Assembly (NCBI GenBank): GCA_963840435.1 | Contig: CAWIYY010000010.1 | Location: forward strand, 62,001-126,000 | Source of the DNA: Bog-473 sp963840435 | GTDB taxonomy: Bacteria > Actinomycetota > Acidimicrobiia > Acidimicrobiales > RAAP-2 | DNA: 64,000 nt | Reading direction: 5' to 3' | Shown: in pieces, positions 28,334 to 36,925 of the stretch | How positions within the stretch are numbered: the stretch's first letter is position 1 | How the letters are laid out: the number at the start of each line of letters is the position of its first letter | Notes under the pieces: model-generated | Database searches by the model: none | The model's input: only the letters and a program-made list of their open reading frames with translations | What the model was told of the DNA's origin: nothing | Translations under genes and position numbers: made by a program

Positions 28334-28400
28334 GGCGGACCTCCTCCCCGGTGCGCTCGTGCACCGCTCGGGTGCGAGGCTACGCCCAGGAGGGCCGTGC

Positions 28401-28450
28401 GTCAGCGGGCACCGTGGGCGCGGGCGTCAGCGGGCACCGTGGGCGCGGGC
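28401..28450. repeat. 25-bp perfect tandem duplication
   Basis: Two identical 25-base units, each beginning GTCAGCGGGC and ending CGGGC, lie head to tail in the divergent gap between the DUF2252 and membrane protein genes. It is not in a recognised gene. Confidence 0.8.
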
Positions 28451-28560
28451 GCCGGCGCGCCCTTTCGCCACCCAGCTCGGGCAGGCACAATGGCCAGACG
28501 GGAACCCTGGCCACCGGGACCGGGCAGGCAGGCAGCGTTCGAGGCGCGGAGGGAGATCGG

Positions 28561-29505
28561 GTGACCGTGGGCTACGAGGACGCCGAGGCGGGGGGACCTG
28601 ATGCCGCCGCGCCCGATGAGGACAGCCCGGCCGCGGCGGCCAGCAAGCAGCGCCTCGTGGCCACGGTCGTCAACCTGGTCAACCTCATCCGGGCCAGCGA
28701 AGAGGCGGAGGTGGAGCAGGCCATCCGGGACCTGAGCGAGTCGCGGCGCTGGCTGGCCCCGCTGGCCCTGATCATCGGCGCCTTCCTCCTCCTGTTCCGG
28801 GGGCTCAAGCTGCTGGTGACCAACTGGCGCCTCACCCTGGTGCAGATCGTCCCGGCCATGTGGATCTGGGCGGCCCTGCTCGACATCAAGATCCACCTGC
28901 TGCACGGCAAGGAGTTCCACGAGATCCGCGGCCTCGTCCTCATCCCCCTCGCCATCGCCATCACGGCGATCACCGCGGCCAGCTTCTACCTGAACGGGGT
29001 CTTCGCCTTCGCCATCTCCGACGCCGACGGGCCGCCGCAGATCCGCCCGGCCTTCGCCAAGGCCAATGCCCACCTCAAGACCATCGTGGCCTGGGGCGGC
29101 GCCATCGGGCTGGCCCTGTCCTTCTCGACGCTGATCTCGTCGCGTTGGGGCCACCTCTGGTTCGCCGTGGCCCAGGGGACCGTCGTCGGCGTCATGATGA
29201 TCTGCTACCTGTCGGTGCCGGCCCGCATGGTGGGCGTGACCAAGATCAAGTCCCGGCGTGACTCGCTGGCCACCAGCGCCATCGGCGGTGCGGTCGGGGC
29301 CGTGGTGTGCTCGCCGCCCTACATGATCGGGCGCCTCGGCATCCTGATGCTCGGGTGGCACTATCTGTTCTGGGCCGGCGTGCTCCTCATTGTGATCGGG
29401 GCGGCCCTCCAGACCGGCGTGACCAGCGCGGTCAAGGCGGTCAAGTTCTCGGCCAAGCTGGTGGGCGACCCCGTGCTCAGCACAGCGTCCACGCCGCCGG
29501 CCTGA
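28561..29505 (+). CDS. Multi-spanning membrane protein of unknown function
   Basis: 314 aa from GTG 28561, with GGAGGGA upstream. An acidic, Ala-rich cytoplasmic N-terminus (about 45 aa) and helix EEAEVEQAIRDLSESRRW lead into six or seven membrane segments. The GKEFHEIRGL and VGVTKIKSRRDS loops lie between helices. I recognise no catalytic motif. The divergent DUF2252 gene may share its promoter region. Confidence 0.7.
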   Translation: MTVGYEDAEAGGPDAAAPDEDSPAAAASKQRLVATVVNLVNLIRASEEAEVEQAIRDLSESRRWLAPLALIIGAFLLLFRGLKLLVTNWRLTLVQIVPAMWIWAALLDIKIHLLHGKEFHEIRGLVLIPLAIAITAITAASFYLNGVFAFAISDADGPPQIRPAFAKANAHLKTIVAWGGAIGLALSFSTLISSRWGHLWFAVAQGTVVGVMMICYLSVPARMVGVTKIKSRRDSLATSAIGGAVGAVVCSPPYMIGRLGILMLGWHYLFWAGVLLIVIGAALQTGVTSAVKAVKFSAKLVGDPVLSTASTPPA

Positions 29506-29620
29506 GCGGCGGGACACTGCGGCACCGCCCGACGGCGCGGCCGGGGCGGCGGCGGACGCGGGGCGCCCCTACCCTTGAGCCCGCCGAGGCAGGAGGCCCG
29601 GCCCGCGGAGGGAGGCCAGC

Positions 29621-30505
29621 GTGCCGGCGACGATCGAGTGGTTCGGGACGACGACCTTCCGGGTGCACACCGGCGGGCCCGTCCTCTTCTTCGACGCCTA
29701 CCTCGATCGCGTGCCCGGCCTCGACCCGGTCGGCCTCTCGACGGCCGACGTCGGCGCGGCCGACTTCGTCTTCGTGAGCCACGCCCACTTCGACCACCTC
29801 TACGGGGCCGACGCCATTGCCCTGCGCACCGGGGCCACGGTGGTCGGCTCGCCCGAGGTCGCCCGCTGCCTGCGCGCCTGCGGCGTGCCCGAGGAGCAGC
29901 TGTTGATCGTGACCGGCGGCGAGACGGTGGACTGCGGTGCCGGCGTACGGGTGCGGGTGCTGCCGGCGCTGCACTCGTGCCTCTTCGCCCACGGCGAGAG
30001 CGACACCGCCCTGCCCTGCCTGGGCGACCTGGGCATCAGCGCGCAGGACCGCATCGCGGCGCGCCAGGTCTTCTTCGACCTGATGGAGAAGCTGACCGGC
30101 CCGCAGGGCGACGCGTTGCGGGCCATGAACACCAAGTGCTCGGCCCACGACGGCGGCCAGCTCTCGTACCTGCTGCTGACCGGCGAGGGTTCGGCGCTGG
30201 TCAGCGCCAGCGCCGGCTACTGGCAGGGGCTCTTCCGCGGGCTGCGCCCCGACGTGGCCCTGCTGGCCATCGGGGGCCGGCCCAACGTCGACGGCGAGCC
30301 CTACCAGGGCTCGGGGGCCGAGTACATGCTCGAGCAGGTGCAGCTGCTGGCGCCCGGGCGGGTGGCCTTCTGCCACCACGATCCCCTCTTTCCCGGCCTG
30401 CCCTGGGTCGACATCGGCGCCGCCGCCGAGGCGCTGACCGTCCCGGGCGCGCCGGCCGGGTATTTCACCCTCGACTACGCCACCCCGAGGCCGCTCTTCT
30501 CCTGA
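29621..30505 (+). CDS. Metallo-beta-lactamase fold hydrolase
   Basis: 294 aa, GTG behind GGAGGGAGG. The metal site SHAHFDHLYG (about 53-62) carries the HxHxDH signature, and ALHSCLFAHGESD supplies a further His. A late CHHDPLFPGLPW segment may give the last ligand. The UlaG/RNase Z-like opening IEWFGTTTFRV fits the small-molecule hydrolase subgroup. The convergent beta-helix gene ends 55 bases away. Substrate unknown. Confidence 0.85.
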   Translation: MPATIEWFGTTTFRVHTGGPVLFFDAYLDRVPGLDPVGLSTADVGAADFVFVSHAHFDHLYGADAIALRTGATVVGSPEVARCLRACGVPEEQLLIVTGGETVDCGAGVRVRVLPALHSCLFAHGESDTALPCLGDLGISAQDRIAARQVFFDLMEKLTGPQGDALRAMNTKCSAHDGGQLSYLLLTGEGSALVSASAGYWQGLFRGLRPDVALLAIGGRPNVDGEPYQGSGAEYMLEQVQLLAPGRVAFCHHDPLFPGLPWVDIGAAAEALTVPGAPAGYFTLDYATPRPLFS

Positions 30506-30560
30506 GGTTCTCTCCTGCCGCTGGCCCGAGGGTGGGTAGGGGGTGACCCTGCGGGGTGCT

Positions 30561-32315
30561 TCAGCCCGAGCCGCGCCGGCGCGTGGTCGAGTTCGAGCCC
30601 AAGCCGGTCAACGACGACAGCAGCGGTGCCGTCGTGGTGGTCGTGGCGCGGGGCGGCGGCGGCTTCGTCGTGGTGGTCGTGGTGGCGCCGCGCGGCGATG
30701 GTGTCGTGGTTGTGGTGGAGCTCGGCGTGGAGGAAGCGGTGGAGTTCGAGGCCGTGGAGCCCGAGGCCGTCGAGGTCGAGGTGGAGCTCGGGGGCGGGGC
30801 CGAGGAAGCGCCGCCGGCCGGAGTCCAACTGCCGCCCTGCACCTCGGTCGTGCTCGTGTCGTCGGTCGTCCCGGGCGTGCCGTAGCCGGCCACCACGTCG
30901 TCGTCGAAGACAACGGTGCTGTCGTGCGTGGCGTGGTAGAGCGGCTCGTGGACGTCGCCGGGAGGCACGCGCACGAAGGTGTTGCTCACGTTCAGGTTCC
31001 CGCCCGACACCTCGATGCACGAGACGTAGACACTGCTGCCGCAGCGCAGCACGTCGTTGCTGAAGGTGAAGGGCCCGCGCTGGTTGCCCGACGACTGGAC
31101 GTTGTCGATCATGATGGTGTCGCCGGCCAACGGCGCGGCCATGGTGCAGTGCTCGACCGAGACGTTCGACGTCCAGGGGCTGCCGTCGCCCGCACCACCG
31201 TTGGCGAAGAACAGGCCGCCCACGCTGCCGTTGACCCGGCAGCCGTCGATGGCCACGTTCTGCGCTCCCTCGTTCGACTGGTCGGCCTCGGCGTCGATGA
31301 TGTCGTAACCGATATCGAGGAAGACCAGGCCGGTGATCTCGGCCCCCGACACGCTGGCCAGCGTGAGACCCTGGCGCCCGGTCCCGTCGATCCAGATGTT
31401 GTCGAGCAGCACGTGCTCGCTCGGGCGCACGATGGTCCCCGACATGTCGTCGGACCCCCGCAGCGGGTCGAGCGTGACCCCGTCGCCGTAGACGTGGTCG
31501 ACGAAGACGTCGGTCACGGTGAGCCCGTTCACCCCGTCGGAGCGGATGCCGGCGGCGAAGGCACCCGAGGGGTCGTAGCCGGCGGGGTTGACGCCCGAGA
31601 TGAACAGGTTCTGCAGGGTGATCCGGGAGCCGCCGATCAACCAGAACTCCGCCCCCATGTCGACGGGGCTGGCGTTGGGCACGGGCACCGTCCTGTCCTC
31701 CCAGGTGCCGCCGATGATGGTGATGTCGTGCAGGCCGACGAGCCGCAACCCCTCGTCGATCAGGTAGCAGGCCCCCGCCGGGGCCCGCACGATGGTGCCG
31801 GGCGCCAGGTGGTTCAGCCAGTTCTGCAGGCGCGGGGACACGTCCTGGGCGCAGGTGGCCGAGACGCCCGGAGGGGGCGCGATGCCGGGCAGCGGCACCG
31901 GCACCGGCGTCGCCACGGCATGCGCCGCGCTGACCGCCGGCTCGAGGGCGGCGGTGACCGCCCGGAACTGCGCCGCGCTCGACGCGACACCCGACCCGAC
32001 CACAGCGGTGGCGCTCCCGCCCGTCGTCCCCGTCACCGACGGGTCGGTGCTGGCGAGGCGGGCCACGCCGGCGACCGCACCACCCAGGGTCCGGAGCGCG
32101 GGCAGGGACGACGGCGACTGCGATTGCGGGCCGACGGCGCTGGCGCAGGCCGCGGCGACCAGGGCCAGGACAGCCAGGGCGAGAAGGCCGAGGGCTCCCC
32201 TGCCGACCCGTCGCCCCCGGGCGACATGGGCATCTCCGTTCACTCTTTGTGAAACGGTTGTGCGGGCCGGATCTGGCGCCCTCCGGCACCGGGCGTCCCT
32301 CTGTGCCGCGTCCAC
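30561..32315 (-). CDS. Secreted lipoprotein with right-handed beta-helix
   Basis: 584 aa as drawn from GTG 32315; a GTG at 32243 is also possible, and neither has a good ribosome site. A basic segment, hydrophobic helix and lipobox (LVAAACAS) predict a lipoprotein. Residues about 170-490 contain repeated short strands (ITIIGGTW, ITLQNLFISGV, LTVTDVFVDHV, VLLDNIWIDGT, VSVEHCTM), the rung pattern of pectate-lyase-like beta-helices. The last 90 residues are Thr/Ser/Pro-rich with a basic end, like a wall-spanning linker. It probably binds or cleaves polysaccharide (inference). Confidence 0.72.
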   Translation of the reverse strand: MDAAQRDARCRRAPDPARTTVSQRVNGDAHVARGRRVGRGALGLLALAVLALVAAACASAVGPQSQSPSSLPALRTLGGAVAGVARLASTDPSVTGTTGGSATAVVGSGVASSAAQFRAVTAALEPAVSAAHAVATPVPVPLPGIAPPPGVSATCAQDVSPRLQNWLNHLAPGTIVRAPAGACYLIDEGLRLVGLHDITIIGGTWEDRTVPVPNASPVDMGAEFWLIGGSRITLQNLFISGVNPAGYDPSGAFAAGIRSDGVNGLTVTDVFVDHVYGDGVTLDPLRGSDDMSGTIVRPSEHVLLDNIWIDGTGRQGLTLASVSGAEITGLVFLDIGYDIIDAEADQSNEGAQNVAIDGCRVNGSVGGLFFANGGAGDGSPWTSNVSVEHCTMAAPLAGDTIMIDNVQSSGNQRGPFTFSNDVLRCGSSVYVSCIEVSGGNLNVSNTFVRVPPGDVHEPLYHATHDSTVVFDDDVVAGYGTPGTTDDTSTTEVQGGSWTPAGGASSAPPPSSTSTSTASGSTASNSTASSTPSSTTTTTPSPRGATTTTTTKPPPPRATTTTTAPLLSSLTGLGSNSTTRRRGSG

Positions 32316-32350
32316 CCAGGTGAGCGGATCAACACGCGGTCAACGACCGG

Positions 32351-32962
32351 TCAGTGCAGGCGCAGCGTCCGGCTCCAGATCTGCACGAGCACGGCGGCCG
32401 GCCGCTCGGGCGGCACCGTGTCGTCGGCCCAGTACACGTCGAGCAGGTAGCGGTCGGTGAGCACCGAGAGCGCCCGCACCGTCTCCACCGGGTGTGCCAC
32501 GTCCACCCGGCCCGCCTCGGCCAGGGACACGATGTGGCGCTCCACCGGTCCGACCAACTCGCCCAGGGTGCCGCCCCAGCGCTGCTTGAGGTCGGCACCG
32601 GACCGAGCGGCGTCGTCGAAGGCCCGCATGAGGCGCCCGTGGTCGCGGTAGACGGCGGCGAAATGCACGAGCGCGTCGTGCAGTTGGGTCTCGGGATTGT
32701 CCGAGAAGAGCCACCGGCGCGCGGCGGCCCGCAGTTCGTTCACCAGCGCGCCCATGAGGCGGGTCACCACGCTCTCGAGGTCGGGGAAGTAGCGGTAGAA
32801 GGCGGTGCGGCTGAGACCGGCCGACGCCATCACCTCCTCCACGCTGATGTCGCGGAACGAGCGCTCCTCGAGCAGGGCCTCGGTGGCATCGAGGATGGCG
32901 CGCTCGGTCACGGCGCGCCGCTCCTGGGCGACGAGGCGGGTTCGGGTGCGGTTCGGCGTCAT
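32351..32962 (-). CDS. TetR family transcriptional regulator (M24-linked)
   Basis: 203 aa from ATG 32962, overlapping the stop of the M24 peptidase gene (4 bases). N-terminal helix-turn-helix: AILDATEALLEERSF, then VEEVMASAGLSRTAFYRYFP. The C-terminal domain has the Ala/Arg-rich helices of TetR-type ligand pockets. Co-transcribed with the peptidase; the palindrome at 33886-33902 is a candidate operator. Confidence 0.9.
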   Translation of the reverse strand: MTPNRTRTRLVAQERRAVTERAILDATEALLEERSFRDISVEEVMASAGLSRTAFYRYFPDLESVVTRLMGALVNELRAAARRWLFSDNPETQLHDALVHFAAVYRDHGRLMRAFDDAARSGADLKQRWGGTLGELVGPVERHIVSLAEAGRVDVAHPVETVRALSVLTDRYLLDVYWADDTVPPERPAAVLVQIWSRTLRLH

Positions 32963-33828
32963 CGCTGGCCGCAGAGCTCCGTGCTGTACCCCGCCGCGGC
33001 CCAGCGCAGGCAGTGGGGCAGGTGGTCGTCGAGCCAGTAGGCGTCGTCCTCGGTGACCACGAGGAGCTCCTCGAACTTCACCCCGACCCCGGCCCGTCCG
33101 ATGTGCGGCTCGACCGCCCACAGGCCGGGCGCCGGCGGGCGGTCGGCCAGCGCCCGGTCGTTCCAGATCGGGTAGCCCGTGCCGCGCTCGAGCGCGCCCA
33201 GGCTGGCCGCCACCAGCCCCTCGGCCGCCGCCGTGCCGAAGCCGCGCAACGGCGTGGGGCGCGGCGGCTCCACCTCGAGCGGGAAGACCAGGTGCCCCAG
33301 CGCCCCCTCGGGGTAGTGCCGGTGGCAGCCGTCCGCGTCGTGTTCCGCCAGCAGCTCGTCGAGGTCCCGGTAGAGGGCGCGCAGCGTCTGGCCGGACCGG
33401 ACGCCCTCGAGCAGGAAGGGTCGGATGCGAGCCAGACCGCGGTCGAGCTCTTCGAAGACGGGGTTGGTGCCGACGGTGCACGAGTAGCCGATGTCGGCAC
33501 TGATGCCGTCGCTGGCGGGGGCCAGGTCGATGATCAGGGGCATGCCGTAGGAGAGGGCGGTCTCGGTCGGGAAGAACCCGGGGTTGGCCGCGAGCCAGTC
33601 CGGCCCGAGCACCGTGCGCCGGCCGAACCAGGCGAAGGGCTGGTGGAAGACCTGGTGCACCCCGCTGCCCCGCTGGGCCACCTCCACCAGGGTGCAAGCC
33701 TCGGTCTCGGTCATGCCGATCCGGAGCTGCGCCTCGACGTCGAGCGCGATGTCGTAGGCCAGTCGTTGGACCTGGCGGAACCGGTCCAGGTCCGCGGCGG
33801 AGTAGGGGAAAGGGGCGTGACGCGACAA
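32959..33828 (-). CDS. M24 family metallopeptidase (Xaa-Pro peptidase-like)
   Basis: 289 aa, single pita-bread catalytic domain without the N-terminal domain of PepQ/PepP. The TTG at 33828 has GAGG seven bases upstream, and no ATG occurs before residue 39. The dinuclear metal ligands are visible in order: IIDLAP and SADIGYS (Asp pair), a mid-protein His region, AVEPHIG and VKFEELL (Glu pair). Members cleave Xaa-Pro bonds or act as creatinase-like amidinohydrolases. Its coupling to a TetR gene suggests substrate-induced expression (inference). Confidence 0.78.
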   Translation of the reverse strand: MSRHAPFPYSAADLDRFRQVQRLAYDIALDVEAQLRIGMTETEACTLVEVAQRGSGVHQVFHQPFAWFGRRTVLGPDWLAANPGFFPTETALSYGMPLIIDLAPASDGISADIGYSCTVGTNPVFEELDRGLARIRPFLLEGVRSGQTLRALYRDLDELLAEHDADGCHRHYPEGALGHLVFPLEVEPPRPTPLRGFGTAAAEGLVAASLGALERGTGYPIWNDRALADRPPAPGLWAVEPHIGRAGVGVKFEELLVVTEDDAYWLDDHLPHCLRWAAAGYSTELCGQR

Positions 33829-33885
33829 GACAGACCTCAGTCAGACGTTGGTTCGGATCAGGCCGCGTCCGTCCGGGGGGAACGT

Positions 33886-33902
33886 GGTGACGCGGCGTCA
33901 CC
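33886..33902. promoter_or_regulatory. Palindrome upstream of M24-TetR operon
   Basis: Perfect inverted repeat GGTGACG-cgg-CGTCACC, 58-74 bases upstream of the M24 start. A related half (GTGTCACC) follows at about 33907. It fits an operator for the TetR encoded in the operon, though a terminator for the upstream DUF302 gene cannot be excluded. Confidence 0.45.
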
Positions 33903-33976
33903 CATTGTGTCACCCCGATTGGGGCCAGCGGGACGCGGGCGCCGGCCCGCCCTCGGAGTGCTCGTGAAAGCGCTGG

Positions 33977-34375
33977 TCAGGGCGCGACGAGGGCGTCGGT
34001 CAGCGCCTCGATGCCGGCCAGGGGCACCAGCAGCTCGGCCGGCACGCCGTAGCGGGCGGCCAGCAGGGCCGGGTCGGTGTAGCTGACCAGGCAGCCCCGC
34101 TCGCCGCCGTCCCAGACCAGGACCTTGAGCGGGAGGTCGAGCGCGGAGAGCGGCACCGCCTCCATCACCGGGGTGCCGCCGGCCGGGTTCCCGAAGAGCA
34201 CCAGCGTGGTCGGGCGCAGGTCGAGGCCGACCTGGCGCGCCGCCGCCTGCTGGTCGATCACGGAGAACACGGTCATGCCCTTGGACGCGAGCAGCTCGAG
34301 CAAGCGGGCCACCGTGTCGGCCACCGGGCGCGGGCTCGCCTTGGTGACGGCGCCGGGCTCGGAAGCGGGCGCCAT
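33977..34375 (-). CDS. DUF302 domain protein
   Basis: 132 aa, a complete DUF302 domain: SPRPVADTVARLLELLASKG, TVFSVIDQQAAARQVG, TTLVLFGNPAGGTPVMEAVP and LDLPLKVLVW. The fold is a small alpha/beta protein found alone in many bacteria, with unclear function. No signal peptide is seen. It lies 21 bases after a small CxxC gene on the same strand, so the two may be co-transcribed. Confidence 0.85.
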   Translation of the reverse strand: MAPASEPGAVTKASPRPVADTVARLLELLASKGMTVFSVIDQQAAARQVGLDLRPTTLVLFGNPAGGTPVMEAVPLSALDLPLKVLVWDGGERGCLVSYTDPALLAARYGVPAELLVPLAGIEALTDALVAP

Positions 34376-34396
34376 CGGCCGCCTCGTCGGTCTGCG

Positions 34397-34585
34397 CTAG
34401 GACGCGGCCAGGCGCGGGGCGCGGCCGGCGTGGTTCTCGCGCAGCCGCTCCGCCGTCTCCCGGTCGCGCAGCGGCATGCCGATGCCGATGGGAAGATCCG
34501 AGAACGGGTCGTTCCGGCACTGCGGGCAGTCGACGACCCAGGCGCGATCGGAGCGCTGGGTGATCCTCGGTTGGTGGTTCTGCAC
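34397..34585 (-). CDS. Small CxxC protein
   Basis: 62 aa from GTG 34585, with an AGGAGAGG ribosome site five to seven bases upstream. A hydrophilic start (HQPRITQRSDRAW) leads to VVDCPQCRNDPF, a single CxxC, then PIGIGMPLRDRETAERLREN. The single CxxC could bind metal as a dimer. Similar short proteins occur in actinobacteria without known function. It is upstream of DUF302 on the same strand. Confidence 0.6.
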   Translation of the reverse strand: MQNHQPRITQRSDRAWVVDCPQCRNDPFSDLPIGIGMPLRDRETAERLRENHAGRAPRLAAS

Positions 34586-34695
34586 GGGTCCCTCTCCTAC
34601 CGCGACCCCCTCCGGAGCGGCATCACGATACAGAAAGAGCAACACCGGTGAAAAGTCCTTTTTCCGAGCTCGAAGTCCGAGCAGCCGAACGATCG

Positions 34696-34926
34696 TTAGG
34701 CCGTGAGCTGGGCGTCCGACGGTCGCAGAGCGATGTAGACGATCGACCCGATCACCGGGATGAAGAGGATGACCACCGTCCAGATCGCCTTGGCCGCACC
34801 GTGGTGGTCGCGCCGGCGGAAGTTGTCGACGAAGCACCACACGATGAAGAAGACGAACAGGAAGACGACGGCGAACTCCAGGAACGTCCAGAACAGGCCG
34901 AGCAGCGGCCATGAGTAGGCGAGCAT
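34696..34926 (-). CDS. PLDc_N domain membrane protein
   Basis: 76 aa from ATG 34926, with GGAGG seven bases upstream; the GTG 15 bases earlier overlaps that ribosome site and is rejected. Two membrane helices (LFWTFLEFAVVFLFVFFIV; AIWTVVILFIPVIGSIVYIAL) flank RRRDHHGAAK. It is a third paralogue of the SHOCT proteins at 26259 and 39771 but lacks the SHOCT tail. Function unknown. Confidence 0.8.
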   Translation of the reverse strand: MLAYSWPLLGLFWTFLEFAVVFLFVFFIVWCFVDNFRRRDHHGAAKAIWTVVILFIPVIGSIVYIALRPSDAQLTA

Positions 34927-35008
34927 CGGGAACACCTCCACGTTGTGCCGCTCTCAACGCAACGTAACCGTCGGCGCCGGCGACCCGGTGGATGGAGCGC
35001 CCGGCCGC

Positions 35009-35689
35009 TCAGCCGTTGCTGACCAGCCCCGCGATGCTCCGGGCCATCAGGTAGAGGCCCAGCACCAGCGACAGGATCACGATGGCCTGGTCCCGGTGCT
35101 GGTTGATCCACTCGAGCAGGGCGCGCAGCCGGTCGCGGACCGTCTCGGGCCGCACGACGGCATAGATCTCCATGGTCAGGTAGCTGGCCGTGCACAAGAG
35201 GCAGAAGGCGAAGACCCAGAAGTACTCGAGCGGGTTGCTCAGCTTGGCCTCGACGATGTCGGACACACCCGCCGCCACCAGGACCCAGGGCTGGACCACG
35301 AAGGCCAGGCCGGCGGCGGCCAGCGGGTTGACCCGGTCGATGCGAGTCATCCACTTCGGCTGCTTGGGCTGCTTGGCCGGCGTGCCGTCCGCCGGGTCCG
35401 TTGGGCGCCAGCTGGCCCGGCGCCGGTAGGCGATGAAGACCAGGATGGCGCCGCAGGCGAGCTTGACCGCATACGCGGCGGTCGAGGGCGCGCTGGCGGG
35501 TGCGGGCGGGCGGCCGGCGGTGACGAGGACGGTGACGGCGACGATGACGACGAGGGTCAGCATCCAGCCGAGGACGAACCCGACGCCCTTCAGCACGCCG
35601 CGCTCGGCCGCCAGCAGCAAAATCATGGCGGTGAGTGGGATGGGCTCGAGGCTGACGACCAGCCCGATCAGGAAGAGATCAAGGAGCAT
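35009..35689 (-). CDS. GAP/Sap family membrane protein
   Basis: 226 aa with about six membrane helices. The sequence starts LLDLFLIGLVVSLEPIPLTAMILLL and has a cytoplasmic KQPKQPKW loop in the middle. This pattern belongs to the GAP (Sap, sulfolipid-1-addressing protein) family, which in mycobacteria helps export glycolipids or peptidolipids. Function here is inferred only from the family. No adjacent lipid synthesis gene is present. Confidence 0.75.
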   Translation of the reverse strand: MLLDLFLIGLVVSLEPIPLTAMILLLAAERGVLKGVGFVLGWMLTLVVIVAVTVLVTAGRPPAPASAPSTAAYAVKLACGAILVFIAYRRRASWRPTDPADGTPAKQPKQPKWMTRIDRVNPLAAAGLAFVVQPWVLVAAGVSDIVEAKLSNPLEYFWVFAFCLLCTASYLTMEIYAVVRPETVRDRLRALLEWINQHRDQAIVILSLVLGLYLMARSIAGLVSNG

Positions 35690-36142
35690 GCGTCGCCGTC
35701 GCTTCGGCGAGGCATCGGCGTCCGCATCCCGGCTTCACTGCTGGGCACGGTACTCCTCGAGCTCGGTGGCGCGCCGGGCCGACCCATGGGGCGCCCCACC
35801 GTCACCATGCGGCCACAGCGCCGGTCGACGGCGCCCGCCCGGAGCTAGCGGCGCGCGCTGCGCACGCGGCGGAGGCCGGCCGCGGCGCACTGGAAGTAGT
35901 GGCGCTCGCGCAGGTCGTGGATGGACGAGCGACCGCCGAGGGAGGGCGTCCCGTGTTCGACCGCGAAACGACGCTTCCCTCTGCAGGTTCGTGCCGTGTC
36001 ATTCGATCGTGCCCTACAACCTCGACGATCGTCGCCCATAGAGGGATCATGGCGATGGGCCGGCGCGACCACTAGGGCCATTGGTCACCCCGAACCGGAG
36101 CGGTGATCAACGGAATCACAAACTTCGGTACGTTCGCCGCCG
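35690..36142. other. Intergenic stretch, possible gene remnant
   Basis: About 450 bases between the GAP gene and the thioesterase. Apart from the small minus-strand frame at 35845-36039 I see no gene. AT content rises near 36100, just before the thioesterase GTG, where its promoter probably lies. Confidence 0.5.
35845..36039 (-). CDS. Possible short ORF or 3' gene remnant
   Basis: A 64 aa frame. The last 30 codons (ending SIHDLRERHYFQCAAAGLRR and a short basic tail) use almost only G/C third positions, as real genes here do; the first 25 codons do not. It may be a small gene or the end of one whose 5' part is frameshifted or lost. No family is recognised. Confidence 0.25.
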   Translation of the reverse strand: MGDDRRGCRARSNDTARTCRGKRRFAVEHGTPSLGGRSSIHDLRERHYFQCAAAGLRRVRSARR

Positions 36143-36586
36143 GTGTCCGACGCCGAAAAGCCAGCCGCTGCGAACGACGCTGTCACTCCCGACGCAACTA
36201 TCGAGGGGCTGGCCGCGGCCATGCCCTTTGCCCGGCTGCTCGGCGCGATCTTCACCCGGGTCGACCCGGAGGAGTTGCAGGCCAGACTCGACTGGTCGCC
36301 CGAGCGCTGCACCAGCGGCGGTGTGCTGCACGGGGGTGCGCTGATGGCGCTGGCCGACAGCACCGGCGCGGCCTGCGCCTTCGTGAACCTTCCGACGGGG
36401 GCGGCCGGCACGACCACGGTGGAGTCGAAGACCAACTTCATCCGCGGCGTGCGCCAGGGCTTCGTCGTCGCCACCTCGCGGCCCCTGCACATCGGGCGCA
36501 CGGTCATCGTCGTGGAGACCGACCTGTGCGACGAGCGCGACCGCCTGGTCGCCCGCGTCGTGCAGACACAGCTCGTCCTCACCTGA
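36143..36586 (+). CDS. PaaI-type hotdog thioesterase
   Basis: 147 aa from GTG. The hotdog helix motif GGVLHGGALMALADSTGAAC is clear, with the His-Gly-Gly and Asp of PaaI/YigI-type thioesterases; a VESKTNFIRGV strand and a C-terminal VARVVQTQLVL strand complete the fold. It hydrolyses acyl- or aryl-CoA thioesters, substrate unknown. It stands alone, with divergent and convergent neighbours. Confidence 0.85.
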   Translation: MSDAEKPAAANDAVTPDATIEGLAAAMPFARLLGAIFTRVDPEELQARLDWSPERCTSGGVLHGGALMALADSTGAACAFVNLPTGAAGTTTVESKTNFIRGVRQGFVVATSRPLHIGRTVIVVETDLCDERDRLVARVVQTQLVLT

Positions 36587-36845
36587 GGCGGGGCAACACC
36601 GGAACCGACGGTGCGAAAAGGCTGGGCGTGCGGGGCCGTGGCCCCCCGGTCCGGCCCCGCCGCCCAACCAGACGAACCGGAGCCGGGGGAGGATGGCTTC
36701 GATCACCTGGTGATCGTCGCCACCTCGGCACTGCCCGATCCCCTTCGATCGACGGTGTGCTCTCCCGGTCGTGTCGTCCTGTGGCGCACATGATGCATCG
36801 CGGCGACTCGCAGTGCCAGAGTCATTCGTCACCGAATTTGTACTT

Positions 36846-36873
36846 TCGTTGTCGTTTCAACGAACGCTGAAAC
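36846..36873. promoter_or_regulatory. Overlapping dyads TCGTTG/CAACGA and GTTTCA/TGAAAC
   Basis: TCGTTG-N6-CAACGA spans 36846-36863 and GTTTCA-N8-TGAAAC spans 36854-36873. Both are perfect. They could be a LacI- or GntR-like operator or a bidirectional terminator stem; no T-run follows. Confidence 0.4.
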
Positions 36874-36905
36874 ATAAAACGCCGCACGCCTCGTGCATGC
36901 ACTGG

Positions 36906-36925
36906 GTTTCAGGGATCGTTGAAAG
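36906..36925. promoter_or_regulatory. Second GTTTCA-N8-TGAAAG dyad
   Basis: Same arms and spacing as the dyad at 36854-36873, with one end mismatch, 52 bases further on. The unrelated spacer sequences suggest that the arms, not the whole segment, are conserved. Confidence 0.4.

Noticed and set aside
30600..30840. G/T-rich repeats as a separate element
   Set aside because: They encode the Thr/Ser/Pro-rich tail of the beta-helix lipoprotein on the other strand.
36587..36840. Short frames on either strand, one with G/C-rich third positions near 36650-36720 (minus)
   Set aside because: No start codon with ribosome site and no recognisable protein; too weak to call a gene.
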